A stretch of DNA of 64,000 nucleotides from Streptomyces sp. NRRL S-87 (GTDB taxonomy: Bacteria; Actinomycetota; Actinomycetes; Streptomycetales; Streptomycetaceae), in assembly GCF_000719335.1 (NCBI RefSeq), contig NZ_JOGB01000021.1, positions 148,315 to 212,314 of the forward strand, read 5' to 3'. Position numbers and translations under genes: made by a program. Numbering within the stretch: position 1 is the stretch's first letter; each line of letters starts with the position of its first letter. The notes beneath the pieces were generated by a model that was given only the letters and a program-made list of their open reading frames with translations, was not told the origin of the DNA and ran no database searches. Below, piece by piece: positions 39,929 through 49,516 of the stretch.

Positions 39929-40660
39929 TCAGGCCGGTGCGCCCCAGGCCGTCGTCAGGCCGTCGAGCCAGGCGGGCGGCAGCTCGGCGGCGTCCCACTT
40001 CTCGCGCAGTGCCGTGGGCGCGACGGCGAGGCGTTCCAGCACGGCGACGCTGGTGGGGGAGTGGAGCAGGGAGTACCGGCCGTGGATCGCCGTGGCGCTG
40101 CCGGGCCCGTACCCCGCGTACAGCCGTTCCAGGTGGGCCCGGTGGTCGGAGGCGAACCGGGCCAGCTGGCCCGCGTACCCGGCCCGCTGCCGGGCGCCCA
40201 GCGTGCCGAGCACGGCGGTGAGCACCTGCTCGGAGACCTCGGGGTCGAGGTCGGATTCCGTGGTGAACGCCAGGTAGAGCGGCGTCACGGCCACCTTGGC
40301 CCGTTCCACCTCCATCCTGCTGACGTACCGGCGCTCGTCCGTACCGGCGCCCGCCGGCGCGCCGGCCACGACCCGGTGCAGCGTGCGCTCGGCGATCTCG
40401 GCGAGCCCGTCCGTGACGGCCCGGGCGCCGTCGAGCCAGCCGGCGGCGTAGAGCTCGCCCTTCCCCTCCGGGGCGGCCGTGTTGCCCGCGCCGAGCTCCC
40501 GGTGCGCGACGGCGACCGCGCCGGCCTCGACGAGCCCGATCAGCTCCTCCGCGTCGGCGGGGCGGACCCCGGCGCGCTCGAGTAGCTGGACGAGTGTCGT
40601 CTTCGCGTTGAGGACGCTCACCGCGTCCAGCTGCTGCGGGCCTTCGCCGGCCGCGTTCAT
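39929..40660 (-). CDS. Hypothetical protein, helical
   Basis: 243 aa. No signal peptide or membrane segment. Largely alpha-helical, with VSVLNAKTTLVQLLERAGVR, EELIGLVEAGAVAVAHRELG and VYAGYGPGSATAIHGRYSLL-type segments. I do not recognise a domain. It is 154 bp upstream of the flavoprotein gene on the same strand, so it could share the operon, but the gap is long. Divergent from the MFS gene. Confidence 0.78.
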   Translation of the reverse strand: MNAAGEGPQQLDAVSVLNAKTTLVQLLERAGVRPADAEELIGLVEAGAVAVAHRELGAGNTAAPEGKGELYAAGWLDGARAVTDGLAEIAERTLHRVVAGAPAGAGTDERRYVSRMEVERAKVAVTPLYLAFTTESDLDPEVSEQVLTAVLGTLGARQRAGYAGQLARFASDHRAHLERLYAGYGPGSATAIHGRYSLLHSPTSVAVLERLAVAPTALREKWDAAELPPAWLDGLTTAWGAPA

Positions 40661-40845
40661 GGGGTCCTCCTCGTTCGTAGGCGCGCCGAGGCGAGCCTAC
40701 GCAGCCCGGGCGGCGCGTCCACGCCCGTGGGGTGTCCGTCCGGGACCGGTTCGGGGAATGTACCCCGCGGGGACGCCGCCACGGGAACCGACGACGCCCC
40801 GCCGACATCCCCGGGGGGAGCGCCCGGCGGGGTTACGGTCGGCGG

Positions 40846-42054
40846 ATGGATGGTGATCGCCGGAGCTGGCCGCGGTGCCTGCTCGCGGGGGCGGTGTTCG
40901 TCGTGTGCATGGCCGGCACCACGCTCCCGACGCCGCTCTACCCGCTCTACGAGCAGAAGTTCGGCTTCTCCGAGCTGACCGTGACGGTGGTGTACGCGGT
41001 GTACGCCTTCGGGGTCATGGGCGTGCTGCTGCTGGCCGGCAACGTCTCGGACGCCGTCGGCCGCCGGCCGACCCTGCTCTGGGGCCTCGGCTTCGCGGCG
41101 GCGAGCGCCGTCTGCTTCCTGAGCGCCGACGCGTTGGGCTGGCTCTACGCGGGCCGGCTGCTGTCGGGGCTGTCGGCCGGCCTGTTCACCGGGGCCGCCA
41201 CGGCGTACGTCATGGAGCTCGCCCCACCGGGCGGCGCGGCGCGGGCGACGTTCGTGGCGACGGCCGCCAACATGGGCGGCCTGGGCTGCGGCCCCCTGCT
41301 GGCGGGCCTGCTGGCGGAGTACGCGGCCGAACCGCTGCTGCTGCCCTTCGCGGTCCACCTCGCCCTGGTGGTCGCCTCGGCCCTCGTCCTGGTGCGCCTT
41401 CCGGAGACCGTGGCGGACCGGCGGCCCCTGGCCACCGTCCGTCCCCAGGGCCTCGCCCTCCCCCCGCAGGTCAGGGTGGTGTTCCCGCCGGCGGCGATCG
41501 CGTCCTTCGCCGGCTTCGCCCTGTTCGGCGTGTTCGCCTCGGTCAGCCCCGCCTTCCTGGCCCGCTACCTCGACGTGGACAACCACGCCGTGAGCGGCCT
41601 GGTGGTGGCCCTGGCCTTCTTCGCCTCGACGGCCGGCCAGCTGGCCGTCGACCGCGTCGGAGTGGCGCGCTCGCTGCCCGTGGGCTGCGTCGTCCTCTTC
41701 GCCGGCCTGCTCCTCCTGGCGGCGGCCCTGTACACGGACCTCCTCGCCCTGATCGTCCTGTCCGCCCTCGTCGGCGGGACCGGCCAGGGCCTCACCTTCC
41801 GCGCGGCGCTGGCCGCGGTGGCTGCGGCCGCGCCGGCGGACCGGCGGGCGGCGGTGATCTCGACCCTGTTCGTCGTCGCGTACACGGGCATCTCGGTCCC
41901 GGTGATCGGCGTGGGCCTGCTGGCCGACGTCCTCGACCTCGAGGGCGCGGGTCTGGTCTTCATCGGCTGCATGCTGCTGCTCGTCGCCGGGGCCGGCGCG
42001 TACCTGCTGCGGCGGCCGGTGGGGACGGGGCGGACCTCCGAGGAGCGCTCCTGA
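40846..42054 (+). CDS. MFS transporter
   Basis: 402 aa from ATG 40846, about 12 membrane helices. Motif A is recognisable in GNVSDAVGRRPTLLWG after helix 2, and LLSGLSAGLFTGAATAYV resembles motif C-like helix packing of drug/sugar exporters. RLPETV marks the central loop. A tail of ~15 hydrophilic residues follows. Probably a drug or metabolite exporter; substrate unknown. Alone on its strand. Confidence 0.92.
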   Translation: MDGDRRSWPRCLLAGAVFVVCMAGTTLPTPLYPLYEQKFGFSELTVTVVYAVYAFGVMGVLLLAGNVSDAVGRRPTLLWGLGFAAASAVCFLSADALGWLYAGRLLSGLSAGLFTGAATAYVMELAPPGGAARATFVATAANMGGLGCGPLLAGLLAEYAAEPLLLPFAVHLALVVASALVLVRLPETVADRRPLATVRPQGLALPPQVRVVFPPAAIASFAGFALFGVFASVSPAFLARYLDVDNHAVSGLVVALAFFASTAGQLAVDRVGVARSLPVGCVVLFAGLLLLAAALYTDLLALIVLSALVGGTGQGLTFRAALAAVAAAAPADRRAAVISTLFVVAYTGISVPVIGVGLLADVLDLEGAGLVFIGCMLLLVAGAGAYLLRRPVGTGRTSEERS

Positions 42055-42103
42055 CGCGGCGCGCCGGAAGGCGGGGCGGACGGCACGCTCCGTACGAACG
42101 GCT

Positions 42104-42134
42104 GCGGGGGCCGGCGCGGTGCGCCGGCCCCCGC
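42104..42134. terminator. Bidirectional terminator
   Basis: Perfect 14-bp stem (gcgggggccggcgc and complement), 3-nt loop, between the convergent MFS and LamG-protein genes. Confidence 0.85.
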
Positions 42135-42158
42135 GTCGTCAGGCGACCGGGATCGCCG

Positions 42159-44498
42159 TCACGGTGCCGTGGCCAGGTCGAAGTGGTTCTTGACCTGGGC
42201 GGCGGAGAGCGCCGTCGGGTAGACGGCGGTCTCGTCGATCTGGCCGGCGAACGCGTCGCTGAAGGGACGGCCGGGCCAGCCGGCGAGGTTGTCGCCGCCG
42301 ACGTGCCAGTAGCCCGTGTAGTCCGCGTGGCCGGGGACGTTGAGCGTGCCCTTGCTCTGGCCGTCGACGTACAGCGCCATGCCGGCCGGACCCTGGGTCG
42401 CGACGACGTGGTGCCACCGGCTGTCGTTGTACGCCTCCCACCAGGGGCTGGCGAGGGTGTACGTGGAGCCGGAGTAGACGCCGAACACCAGACGACCGTC
42501 GTTGGTCATGTAGAGGTGGTCGTCGTACTGGTTGCTGAGCTGCGTGGTGTGGCTGCCGAACCCGATCAGCTTGCCGCCGGCCGTGGTGCCGGTCCGGAAC
42601 CACGTCTCGATGGTGTACGAGCTGCCCGCCCGCTGGCGGTGGTCGCTGTAGACCTGCTGGGTCGTCCCGTTGAAGCCCATGGCCGTGCTGGGGCCCGTGA
42701 CGGCCCCGGGCGCCTGCCGCAGGGACGGCGCGCCCACCTGGACGCCGCTGGTGTTGCCGCCGTTCGAGGAGTCGGCCACGTACGGGCTGACGGTGTCGTC
42801 GTAGCGCCAGTACAGCCGGGCGCCGTCCGCACGGACCTGGTTCGGGTAGGCCTGCGCGGAGGTCGGGACCGTCACGGACGCGGTGGCCGACCTGGCGCTC
42901 GTGTTGCCCGCGCCGTCGGTGGCCGTGACCCGGTAGGTGTACGTCTGGCCGGCCGTGACCGCGGTGTCGGTCCAGGAGGCCTGCCGCCGCTGGAACTCGA
43001 GGGAGTCGGCGGTCATCGTGTGGACCGGCGTGGCCGCACCGTTGCGGTAGATCCGGTAGGTCAGCCGGCTGTCGTCGGCGTCGAAGCTGGTGCGCCAGCG
43101 GACCTGGACCTCGCCGGGCCTGATGCTGCCGGCGCTGGCGACCGGGGTGGTCGGCGCGCCGACGTCGCCGGTGGACGCGAAGCGGGTCAGGCCCTGCTGG
43201 GGCTTGGTGTTGACGGTGGTGAACTCACCGCCGACCCAGAGGTACTTCGTGTCGCCCTTGGCCGCGACGGTCATGACGCGCGGGCCGACGCCCTCGCCGA
43301 TGCCGCCGTTGACGGCGGGGAACCAGCCGAGCTTGCCCGGGCCCGGGACGAACCCGTCCACCGGAGCGGGCGCGGTGCCCTGGTGGTGGGTGGGCTGGGC
43401 CATCAGGTAGCGGCGCTTGCCGTCGTCCGGGAACTCGCCCTCGGTGGCGCAGTTGTGCGCGTGGGACGCGATGTAGAGCGCGCCGCCGTACGGCAGCACG
43501 TTCTGGGTCGCGCCCAGGCAGCGGTCGCGCCACCGCTCGCTGAAGTCGCTCAGGTTGAACGCCGTCCGGCCGTCGAACACACCGCCGGCGTTGCCCTGGT
43601 TGCCCGTGTAGAAGCTCGTCCCGTCGGTCGCGATGTCCATGACGATCGAGAGGCGGTGGAACGTGTTGTACGTCTTGCGCACCGCGCCGGACACCGCGTC
43701 CGCCACGGCGAGGGCGTGGCTGTTCGAGCCGTTGACGGTGAAGAAGTCGCCGCCGAGCAGGACGTTCTTGCCGTCGGGGGTGAGCTCGACGGCCCGGCCC
43801 GCCTCGTCGGCGTTCGCCGTGAAGGACCGCAGGGCCCCGGTGGTGGCGCTGACCGCGGCGAACTTGCGGCGGGTCTGGCCCTGGACGGTGCCGAAGTCAC
43901 CGGCGGCGTACAGCGTCGTGTCGGAGACGGCGAGCGCGCGCACGGTGGCCGAGAAGCCGGGGTGGAAGGAGGCCTTCGGGGTGCAGGTGGCGATGTCGAT
44001 CGCGGCGACGTTGGAGACCTTGACGTCGTTGACGGCGCCGAAGCGGCCACCGGCGTAGAGGGTCTTCTTGTCCTTCGACACGACGAGGGCGCGCACGGTC
44101 GCGGTGCTGCTGGTCGTCGTGAAGGAGAGCTGGCACGAGGTGGGCGCGCCCGTCGCGGCGTCGAGCGCGGCGAAGTTCACCACCGGCCGGGCGGTGCCGG
44201 CGGTGCCGGCCGGCGGGCGCAGCTCGGAGAACGTGCCGCCGGTGAACACGGTCCCGTTCACCTGGGTCATCGCCCAGACGATGCCGTTGGTCTGCCAGGT
44301 GGGCAGGTTGTCGGCGGTGAACGACACCGGCGGGGTGACGGCCGAGGCCTGCTGCGGGGCCAGTACGCCCAGTCCGGCGCCGGCCCCCGCCAGCGCGAGG
44401 ACGAGGGCCGCGGTCAGCCCTCTGGATCTGCGCCGGGGACGCCCCGGGCCGTCGCCCGGCCGGCGTCGCTGCTCGCGCTCACTGTGTCTTTCGGTCAT
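42159..44498 (-). CDS. Secreted beta-propeller, fibronectin-III and LamG domain protein
   Basis: 779 aa from ATG 44496-44498. A long signal peptide contains [20 protein letters not shown] to AQQASA. Residues ~45-460 are repeated blades of the kind TLYAGGRFGAVNDVKVSNVA and GGDFFTVNGSNSHALAV, a propeller fold. Then a fibronectin type III domain (~480-580; VRWRTSFDADDSRLTYRIYR). The C-terminal ~200 residues are LamG/concanavalin-like (YTIETWFRTGTTAGGKLIGF, DSRWHHVVATQGPAGMALYVDG, FAGQIDETAVYPTALS), a carbohydrate-binding fold. Probably an extracellular adhesin or carbohydrate-binding protein; no catalytic motif seen. Confidence 0.9.
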   Translation of the reverse strand: MTERHSEREQRRRPGDGPGRPRRRSRGLTAALVLALAGAGAGLGVLAPQQASAVTPPVSFTADNLPTWQTNGIVWAMTQVNGTVFTGGTFSELRPPAGTAGTARPVVNFAALDAATGAPTSCQLSFTTTSSTATVRALVVSKDKKTLYAGGRFGAVNDVKVSNVAAIDIATCTPKASFHPGFSATVRALAVSDTTLYAAGDFGTVQGQTRRKFAAVSATTGALRSFTANADEAGRAVELTPDGKNVLLGGDFFTVNGSNSHALAVADAVSGAVRKTYNTFHRLSIVMDIATDGTSFYTGNQGNAGGVFDGRTAFNLSDFSERWRDRCLGATQNVLPYGGALYIASHAHNCATEGEFPDDGKRRYLMAQPTHHQGTAPAPVDGFVPGPGKLGWFPAVNGGIGEGVGPRVMTVAAKGDTKYLWVGGEFTTVNTKPQQGLTRFASTGDVGAPTTPVASAGSIRPGEVQVRWRTSFDADDSRLTYRIYRNGAATPVHTMTADSLEFQRRQASWTDTAVTAGQTYTYRVTATDGAGNTSARSATASVTVPTSAQAYPNQVRADGARLYWRYDDTVSPYVADSSNGGNTSGVQVGAPSLRQAPGAVTGPSTAMGFNGTTQQVYSDHRQRAGSSYTIETWFRTGTTAGGKLIGFGSHTTQLSNQYDDHLYMTNDGRLVFGVYSGSTYTLASPWWEAYNDSRWHHVVATQGPAGMALYVDGQSKGTLNVPGHADYTGYWHVGGDNLAGWPGRPFSDAFAGQIDETAVYPTALSAAQVKNHFDLATAP

Positions 44499-44621
44499 GA
44501 GTGCCTCAGGGATCCTGCGTGGAGGGTGCGGGTTGGCGAAAGCGTGCCAGAGGGGAGCGACGGAGAATTCGGGCAAACGGGCATTCATGTCGAGATGCCT
44601 TACCGTTACCTTCCGACTACA

Positions 44622-44638
44622 TCTGATGGACCATCAAA
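44622..44638. promoter_or_regulatory. 17-bp inverted repeat upstream of LamG gene (shared motif, copy 2)
   Basis: tctgatggaccatcaaa, 15 of 17 identical to 31009-31025. It is followed at once by the 10-bp palindrome tacacgtgta (44639-44648). The rest of the 453-bp divergent gap (44499-44951) shows no gene. Confidence 0.55.
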
Positions 44639-44951
44639 TACACGTGTACAGAACGGAGTTGAGGCGTCGGTGTGCGCGCGACCGCGGTCCGCCTTCCGGA
44701 CCTGTTACTGAATCGAGACAAATTCTGCGGCGCCCAGCGGATATTGACGGGAATTCAGTCAGGCGCTCACGTTTTACGGAAAGAAATCCCCCCGCCACGG
44801 GCCGTGAGCTGCCGGTTCGCCGAGGTCGGGGCCCATCGGAACGGTGGCGCCGCGCCCCCGAAGAGCGTGTCCCGCCCACGCCTTCACTAAAGTGGCGCAC
44901 GACCGGCGCACGACGCCGCGTCCCAGGCCGCTCCCTACCCGAAGGAGTCCC

Positions 44952-46355
<1,404 letters not shown>

Positions 46356-46379
46356 GGGGCGACGGCCCGCCCGGGCGGC

Positions 46380-46955
46380 TCAGACGGGCCGCCCGGAGTC
46401 GATGACGTGCTCCGCGAGCTCGCGGGAGGCGTCGGCGGCGCGGCGGTCCGGGCGGGTGGCGCCGGCGGCGAGCAGCCCGTCGACGAGGATGAGCAGCTGG
46501 TCGGCGGCGAACTCCGGCCGGGCGTGCCCGAGGGCGGTGAACTCGTCCGCGAACAGGCCGTGCAGGGTGCGCCGGTATGCCCGGGTGACCTCGTGTCCGG
46601 GGTGGTCCGGGTCCGTCAGGGCGAGGTCGGCGGCGAGGTAGCGGCAGCCGTGGAAGTCGGGGTCGGCGGCGATGCGGCCGAGCCGGTCGACCACCGCGAG
46701 CAGCCGGGCCCGCGGGTCGTCGCCGGCCTCCGCCATCGTCGCGCGGTAGCGGGCCTCGTCCTCGGCGGTGCTGCGGCGCAGCATTTCCGCGATGAGCCCG
46801 TCCTTGCCGCCGAAGTGCTCGTACAGCGAACGCCGGGCGACGCCGGCGGCCTTGAGCAGGGCGTCCACGCCGACGCCGACGCCCTGCGCGTAGGTCAGCT
46901 CCTGGGCGGCGAGCAGCAGTCGTTCCCGGGGGCCCGGCTTGGCGGAAGTCGTCAT
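46380..46955 (-). CDS. TetR family transcriptional regulator
   Basis: 191 aa from ATG 46953-46955. HTH VDALLKAAGVARRSLYEHFG; the C-terminal half has DFHGCRYLAADLALTDPDHP. It converges on lpdA and is divergent from the dehydrogenase gene at 47060, which is its likely target through the tandem dyads at 46983-47024. Confidence 0.93.
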   Translation of the reverse strand: MTTSAKPGPRERLLLAAQELTYAQGVGVGVDALLKAAGVARRSLYEHFGGKDGLIAEMLRRSTAEDEARYRATMAEAGDDPRARLLAVVDRLGRIAADPDFHGCRYLAADLALTDPDHPGHEVTRAYRRTLHGLFADEFTALGHARPEFAADQLLILVDGLLAAGATRPDRRAADASRELAEHVIDSGRPV

Positions 46956-46982
46956 GGCCCGATTGTGCCCACCCTTGACGGA

Positions 46983-47024
46983 ATAGATCAACCGGTCTAT
47001 CTATGAGTTAGACCGAACGTTCTA
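46983..47024. promoter_or_regulatory. Two tandem dyads between TetR and dehydrogenase genes
   Basis: atagatcaaccggtctat (46983-47000) and tagaccgaacgttcta (47009-47024), both with aga/tct-type arms, in the 104-bp divergent spacer. Likely the TetR operator pair overlapping both promoters. Confidence 0.6.
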
Positions 47025-47059
47025 TCTCCATTCCCACCTCGCGAAGGGACGGCACGCGG

Positions 47060-48079
47060 ATGCGCAGCTACCACCTGTCACACACAGGGGCCGGCCCGGC
47101 CGGCCTCACCGTCCGCGAGCACGCCACCCCGGTGCCCGGCCCGGGCCAGGCCCTGGTGGCCGTACGCGCGACGTCCCTGAGCTTCCGCGAACTCATGGTC
47201 CTCGAAGGGACCTACGTCCTGCCCGTCAAGCCCGACGTCGTCCCCGTCTCGGACGGGGCCGGCGACGTGGTCGCGGTCGGGCCGGGCGTCCGCACGACCC
47301 GCACCGGCGACCGCGTCGCCGCCACGCTCTTCCCGTCCTGGCAGGACGGACCGTTCGCCGCCGAGCACCTCCCGCAGCGGGGCGGCTCGCTGGACGGGAT
47401 GCTCACCGAACTCGCTCTGGTCGACGCCGACTCGCTGGTCACCGTCCCCGCCCACCTGACGTACGAGGAGGCCGCGACCCTGCCCTGCGCGGCGGTGACC
47501 GCCTGGAACGCCCTCACCGGCGACGGGGCCGGCCTCCGCCCGGGCGACACCGTCGTCGTGCAGGGCTCGGGAGGCGTGTCCCTCTTCGCCCTCCAGCTCG
47601 CCAAGGCGCTCGGCGCCCGCGTGATCGCCACGACCAGCAGCCCCGTCAAGGCGGCACGCCTGCGCGAACTCGGCGCCGACCACGTCATCGACTACACGGC
47701 CGCACCCGACTGGGCCGCCGAGGTCCGCACCCTCACCGCGGGCCGCGGCGCCGACCGCATCGTCGACGTCGCCGGGCTCCTCCACGAGTCCGTCCGCGCC
47801 GTCGCCCTGGCGGGCACGATCGCCTGCGTCGGCTTCGTCGGCGCCTCGGCCACCCCGCTCGACCCCCGCGCGGTCTTCGCCTCCGGCGCGACCATCCGCA
47901 GCGTGGCCGTCGGCAGCCGTGCCCAGTTCACCGCCATGAACGCGGTCATCGAGGCCCACGGCATCCGCCCCCTCGTCGACCGCGTGTTCCCCTTCGAGGA
48001 GGCCGTAGACGCCTACCGCCACTACGCCACCGGCAGGGCCTTCGGGAAGGTGGTGATCAGCCACGCCCCGCAGGCGTGA
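47060..48079 (+). CDS. Zinc-type medium-chain alcohol dehydrogenase / quinone reductase
   Basis: 339 aa. MDR fold with a GroES-like N-terminus (SLSFRELMVLEGTY) and a Rossmann loop VVVQGSGGVSLFALQLAKAL; ADRIVDVAG and GRAFGKVVI end the fold. The catalytic zinc ligands of true ADHs are not evident (LSFRELMVLEG in place of Cys-x-x-Asp), so it is more likely a zinc-independent quinone/enone reductase. NADPH-dependent by family. Probably repressed by the divergent TetR gene. Confidence 0.9.
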   Translation: MRSYHLSHTGAGPAGLTVREHATPVPGPGQALVAVRATSLSFRELMVLEGTYVLPVKPDVVPVSDGAGDVVAVGPGVRTTRTGDRVAATLFPSWQDGPFAAEHLPQRGGSLDGMLTELALVDADSLVTVPAHLTYEEAATLPCAAVTAWNALTGDGAGLRPGDTVVVQGSGGVSLFALQLAKALGARVIATTSSPVKAARLRELGADHVIDYTAAPDWAAEVRTLTAGRGADRIVDVAGLLHESVRAVALAGTIACVGFVGASATPLDPRAVFASGATIRSVAVGSRAQFTAMNAVIEAHGIRPLVDRVFPFEEAVDAYRHYATGRAFGKVVISHAPQA

Positions 48080-48091
48080 ACCCCGCGGTCG

Positions 48092-49516
48092 TCAGAGGGA
48101 CCCCCGACGGGCCATCGCCTCCAACGTCCGCCCCAGGGTGCCTACCAGGGCCGCCTTCGTGCGGCGCGCCGGCGGGGTGTCCACGTGGACGGAGTTCAGG
48201 TGGATGCCCTCGTGGGTGCGGTGCAGCCACAGGAACATGCCGTTGGTACAGGGGATCGAGGTGTACGCGCCGGCCTGCCGCTCGGCGTGGTGCGCCGCGC
48301 CGGGGACGTCCCGGAGGTCCATGTACGAGACGAAGTTGACCGCGTGGGGCCAGGGCCGGGCGTAGAGCTCGGGAGCGAGCAGCCGCAGCACGACGACGAA
48401 CGGGATCCGGCCGCCCCTGACCATCCGCGTGGACGCGTCCCGGGCGGCGCCCACCGTCTGCGCGAAGTCCGCACCCGCCGCCACCGGGAACTCGACCGGG
48501 AGCAGGTTCACGAACCATCCCGTGCTGTGCGCGTGGCGCCCGCGCCCGCGCGTGCCGACGGGCACCAGGGCGCGGTACACGTCGGGACCGCCCTCCTTCC
48601 TCAGGCTCACGCCGACGGCGGCGAGGGCCCCGGTCGCCACGCCCGCGCCGACCGACCGGCACCGCGCCTCCAGGGCCGCCGCACCGGAGCGGTCCAGCAG
48701 GGTGTCGGTCGCGTTCACCGCGCGGCAGCCGGCCCCCGGCTCGATGCCGAGGTCCAGCGGGAACCGCGGGAACGGGCCCCCGTTGCGGGCCATGAAGCCC
48801 TTCCAGTGGTCGAGCCTGCCGTCCTCGGGGCCCACCCCGGCCGTCCGGCGCCGCTCCTCGCGGGCGTGCTCGACGAAGCCGGCCACGGCCGGGAGGTCCG
48901 GTTCCCGGCCGCGTGAGAAGGCCTCGTAGGCGGTGGCGATGTCGTCCAGGACGACCGTCATCGAGGTCCCGTCGGTCACCAGGTGGTCGCAGGCGAAGTG
49001 GACCGTGGTGGACTCCTCGCGGATCATCGCGCCCATGACGAACCAGGGCCCGCGGCGGGTGTCCGTGGTGCTCAGGAACCGCTCCACCCGGGCGCGGGCC
49101 CCGGCGGGAGAGCTGACGGCTCCCCGGTCGACGGCTTCGAGTTTGACGTCCTCCGGCGCCGCGACGTCCACGACGACGCCACCGCCGGCCGCGGAGCGGA
49201 ACGTGCAGCGCAGCGCCTCGTGCCGGCGTACGCAGTGGAGCAGGGCGGCCTCGAGCGCCGGGCGGTCGAGCCGGCCGCGGATCTCGAACGTGACGGCGAA
49301 GGAATCGGTACGGCCCCGCTCCCCGCTCCCGTCTCCGCCTCCTTCCCCGGCGTCGCCCGCCGGGGGCGCGGACGCGGCGAAGTGGTACTCCTGGTTGTAG
49401 GAGGGCAGCGGCCGGTCCGGTTCCTGGGAGGCGCCGGCGCGCGTCACGGCCCGTACCCGCCATTCGACGGCGTGCCCGGGGGCGATGACCAGCTCGGACG
49501 CGGGGAGTTGGCGCAT
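48092..49516 (-). CDS. Stand-alone condensation-domain protein (copy 2)
   Basis: 474 aa. Starts ASELVIAPGHAVEWRVRAVT, and the C-domain core has CVRRHEALRCTF, active-site region FACDHLVTDGTSM (D-H-x-x-x-D-G, keeping the second His of the usual HHxxxDG), ALVPVGTRGRG, TGWFVNLLPVEFPV and HLNSVHVDTPPARR. It is the NRPS condensation / PapA-type acyltransferase fold with no A or T domain attached. Its ATG shares one base with the stop of the upstream paralogue (TGATG), so the two are co-translated. No NRPS, carrier protein or ligase is nearby. The substrate is unknown. Confidence 0.85.
   Translation of the reverse strand: MRQLPASELVIAPGHAVEWRVRAVTRAGASQEPDRPLPSYNQEYHFAASAPPAGDAGEGGGDGSGERGRTDSFAVTFEIRGRLDRPALEAALLHCVRRHEALRCTFRSAAGGGVVVDVAAPEDVKLEAVDRGAVSSPAGARARVERFLSTTDTRRGPWFVMGAMIREESTTVHFACDHLVTDGTSMTVVLDDIATAYEAFSRGREPDLPAVAGFVEHAREERRRTAGVGPEDGRLDHWKGFMARNGGPFPRFPLDLGIEPGAGCRAVNATDTLLDRSGAAALEARCRSVGAGVATGALAAVGVSLRKEGGPDVYRALVPVGTRGRGRHAHSTGWFVNLLPVEFPVAAGADFAQTVGAARDASTRMVRGGRIPFVVVLRLLAPELYARPWPHAVNFVSYMDLRDVPGAAHHAERQAGAYTSIPCTNGMFLWLHRTHEGIHLNSVHVDTPPARRTKAALVGTLGRTLEAMARRGSL

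Noticed and set aside
40875-44711. Plus-strand open frame of 1278 codons over the MFS and LamG genes
   Set aside because: Composition is a frame shadow of the MFS gene and antisense of the LamG protein gene.
47060-48079. Classical zinc alcohol dehydrogenase
   Set aside because: The usual catalytic zinc ligands are not visible, so a quinone/enone reductase is the safer call.
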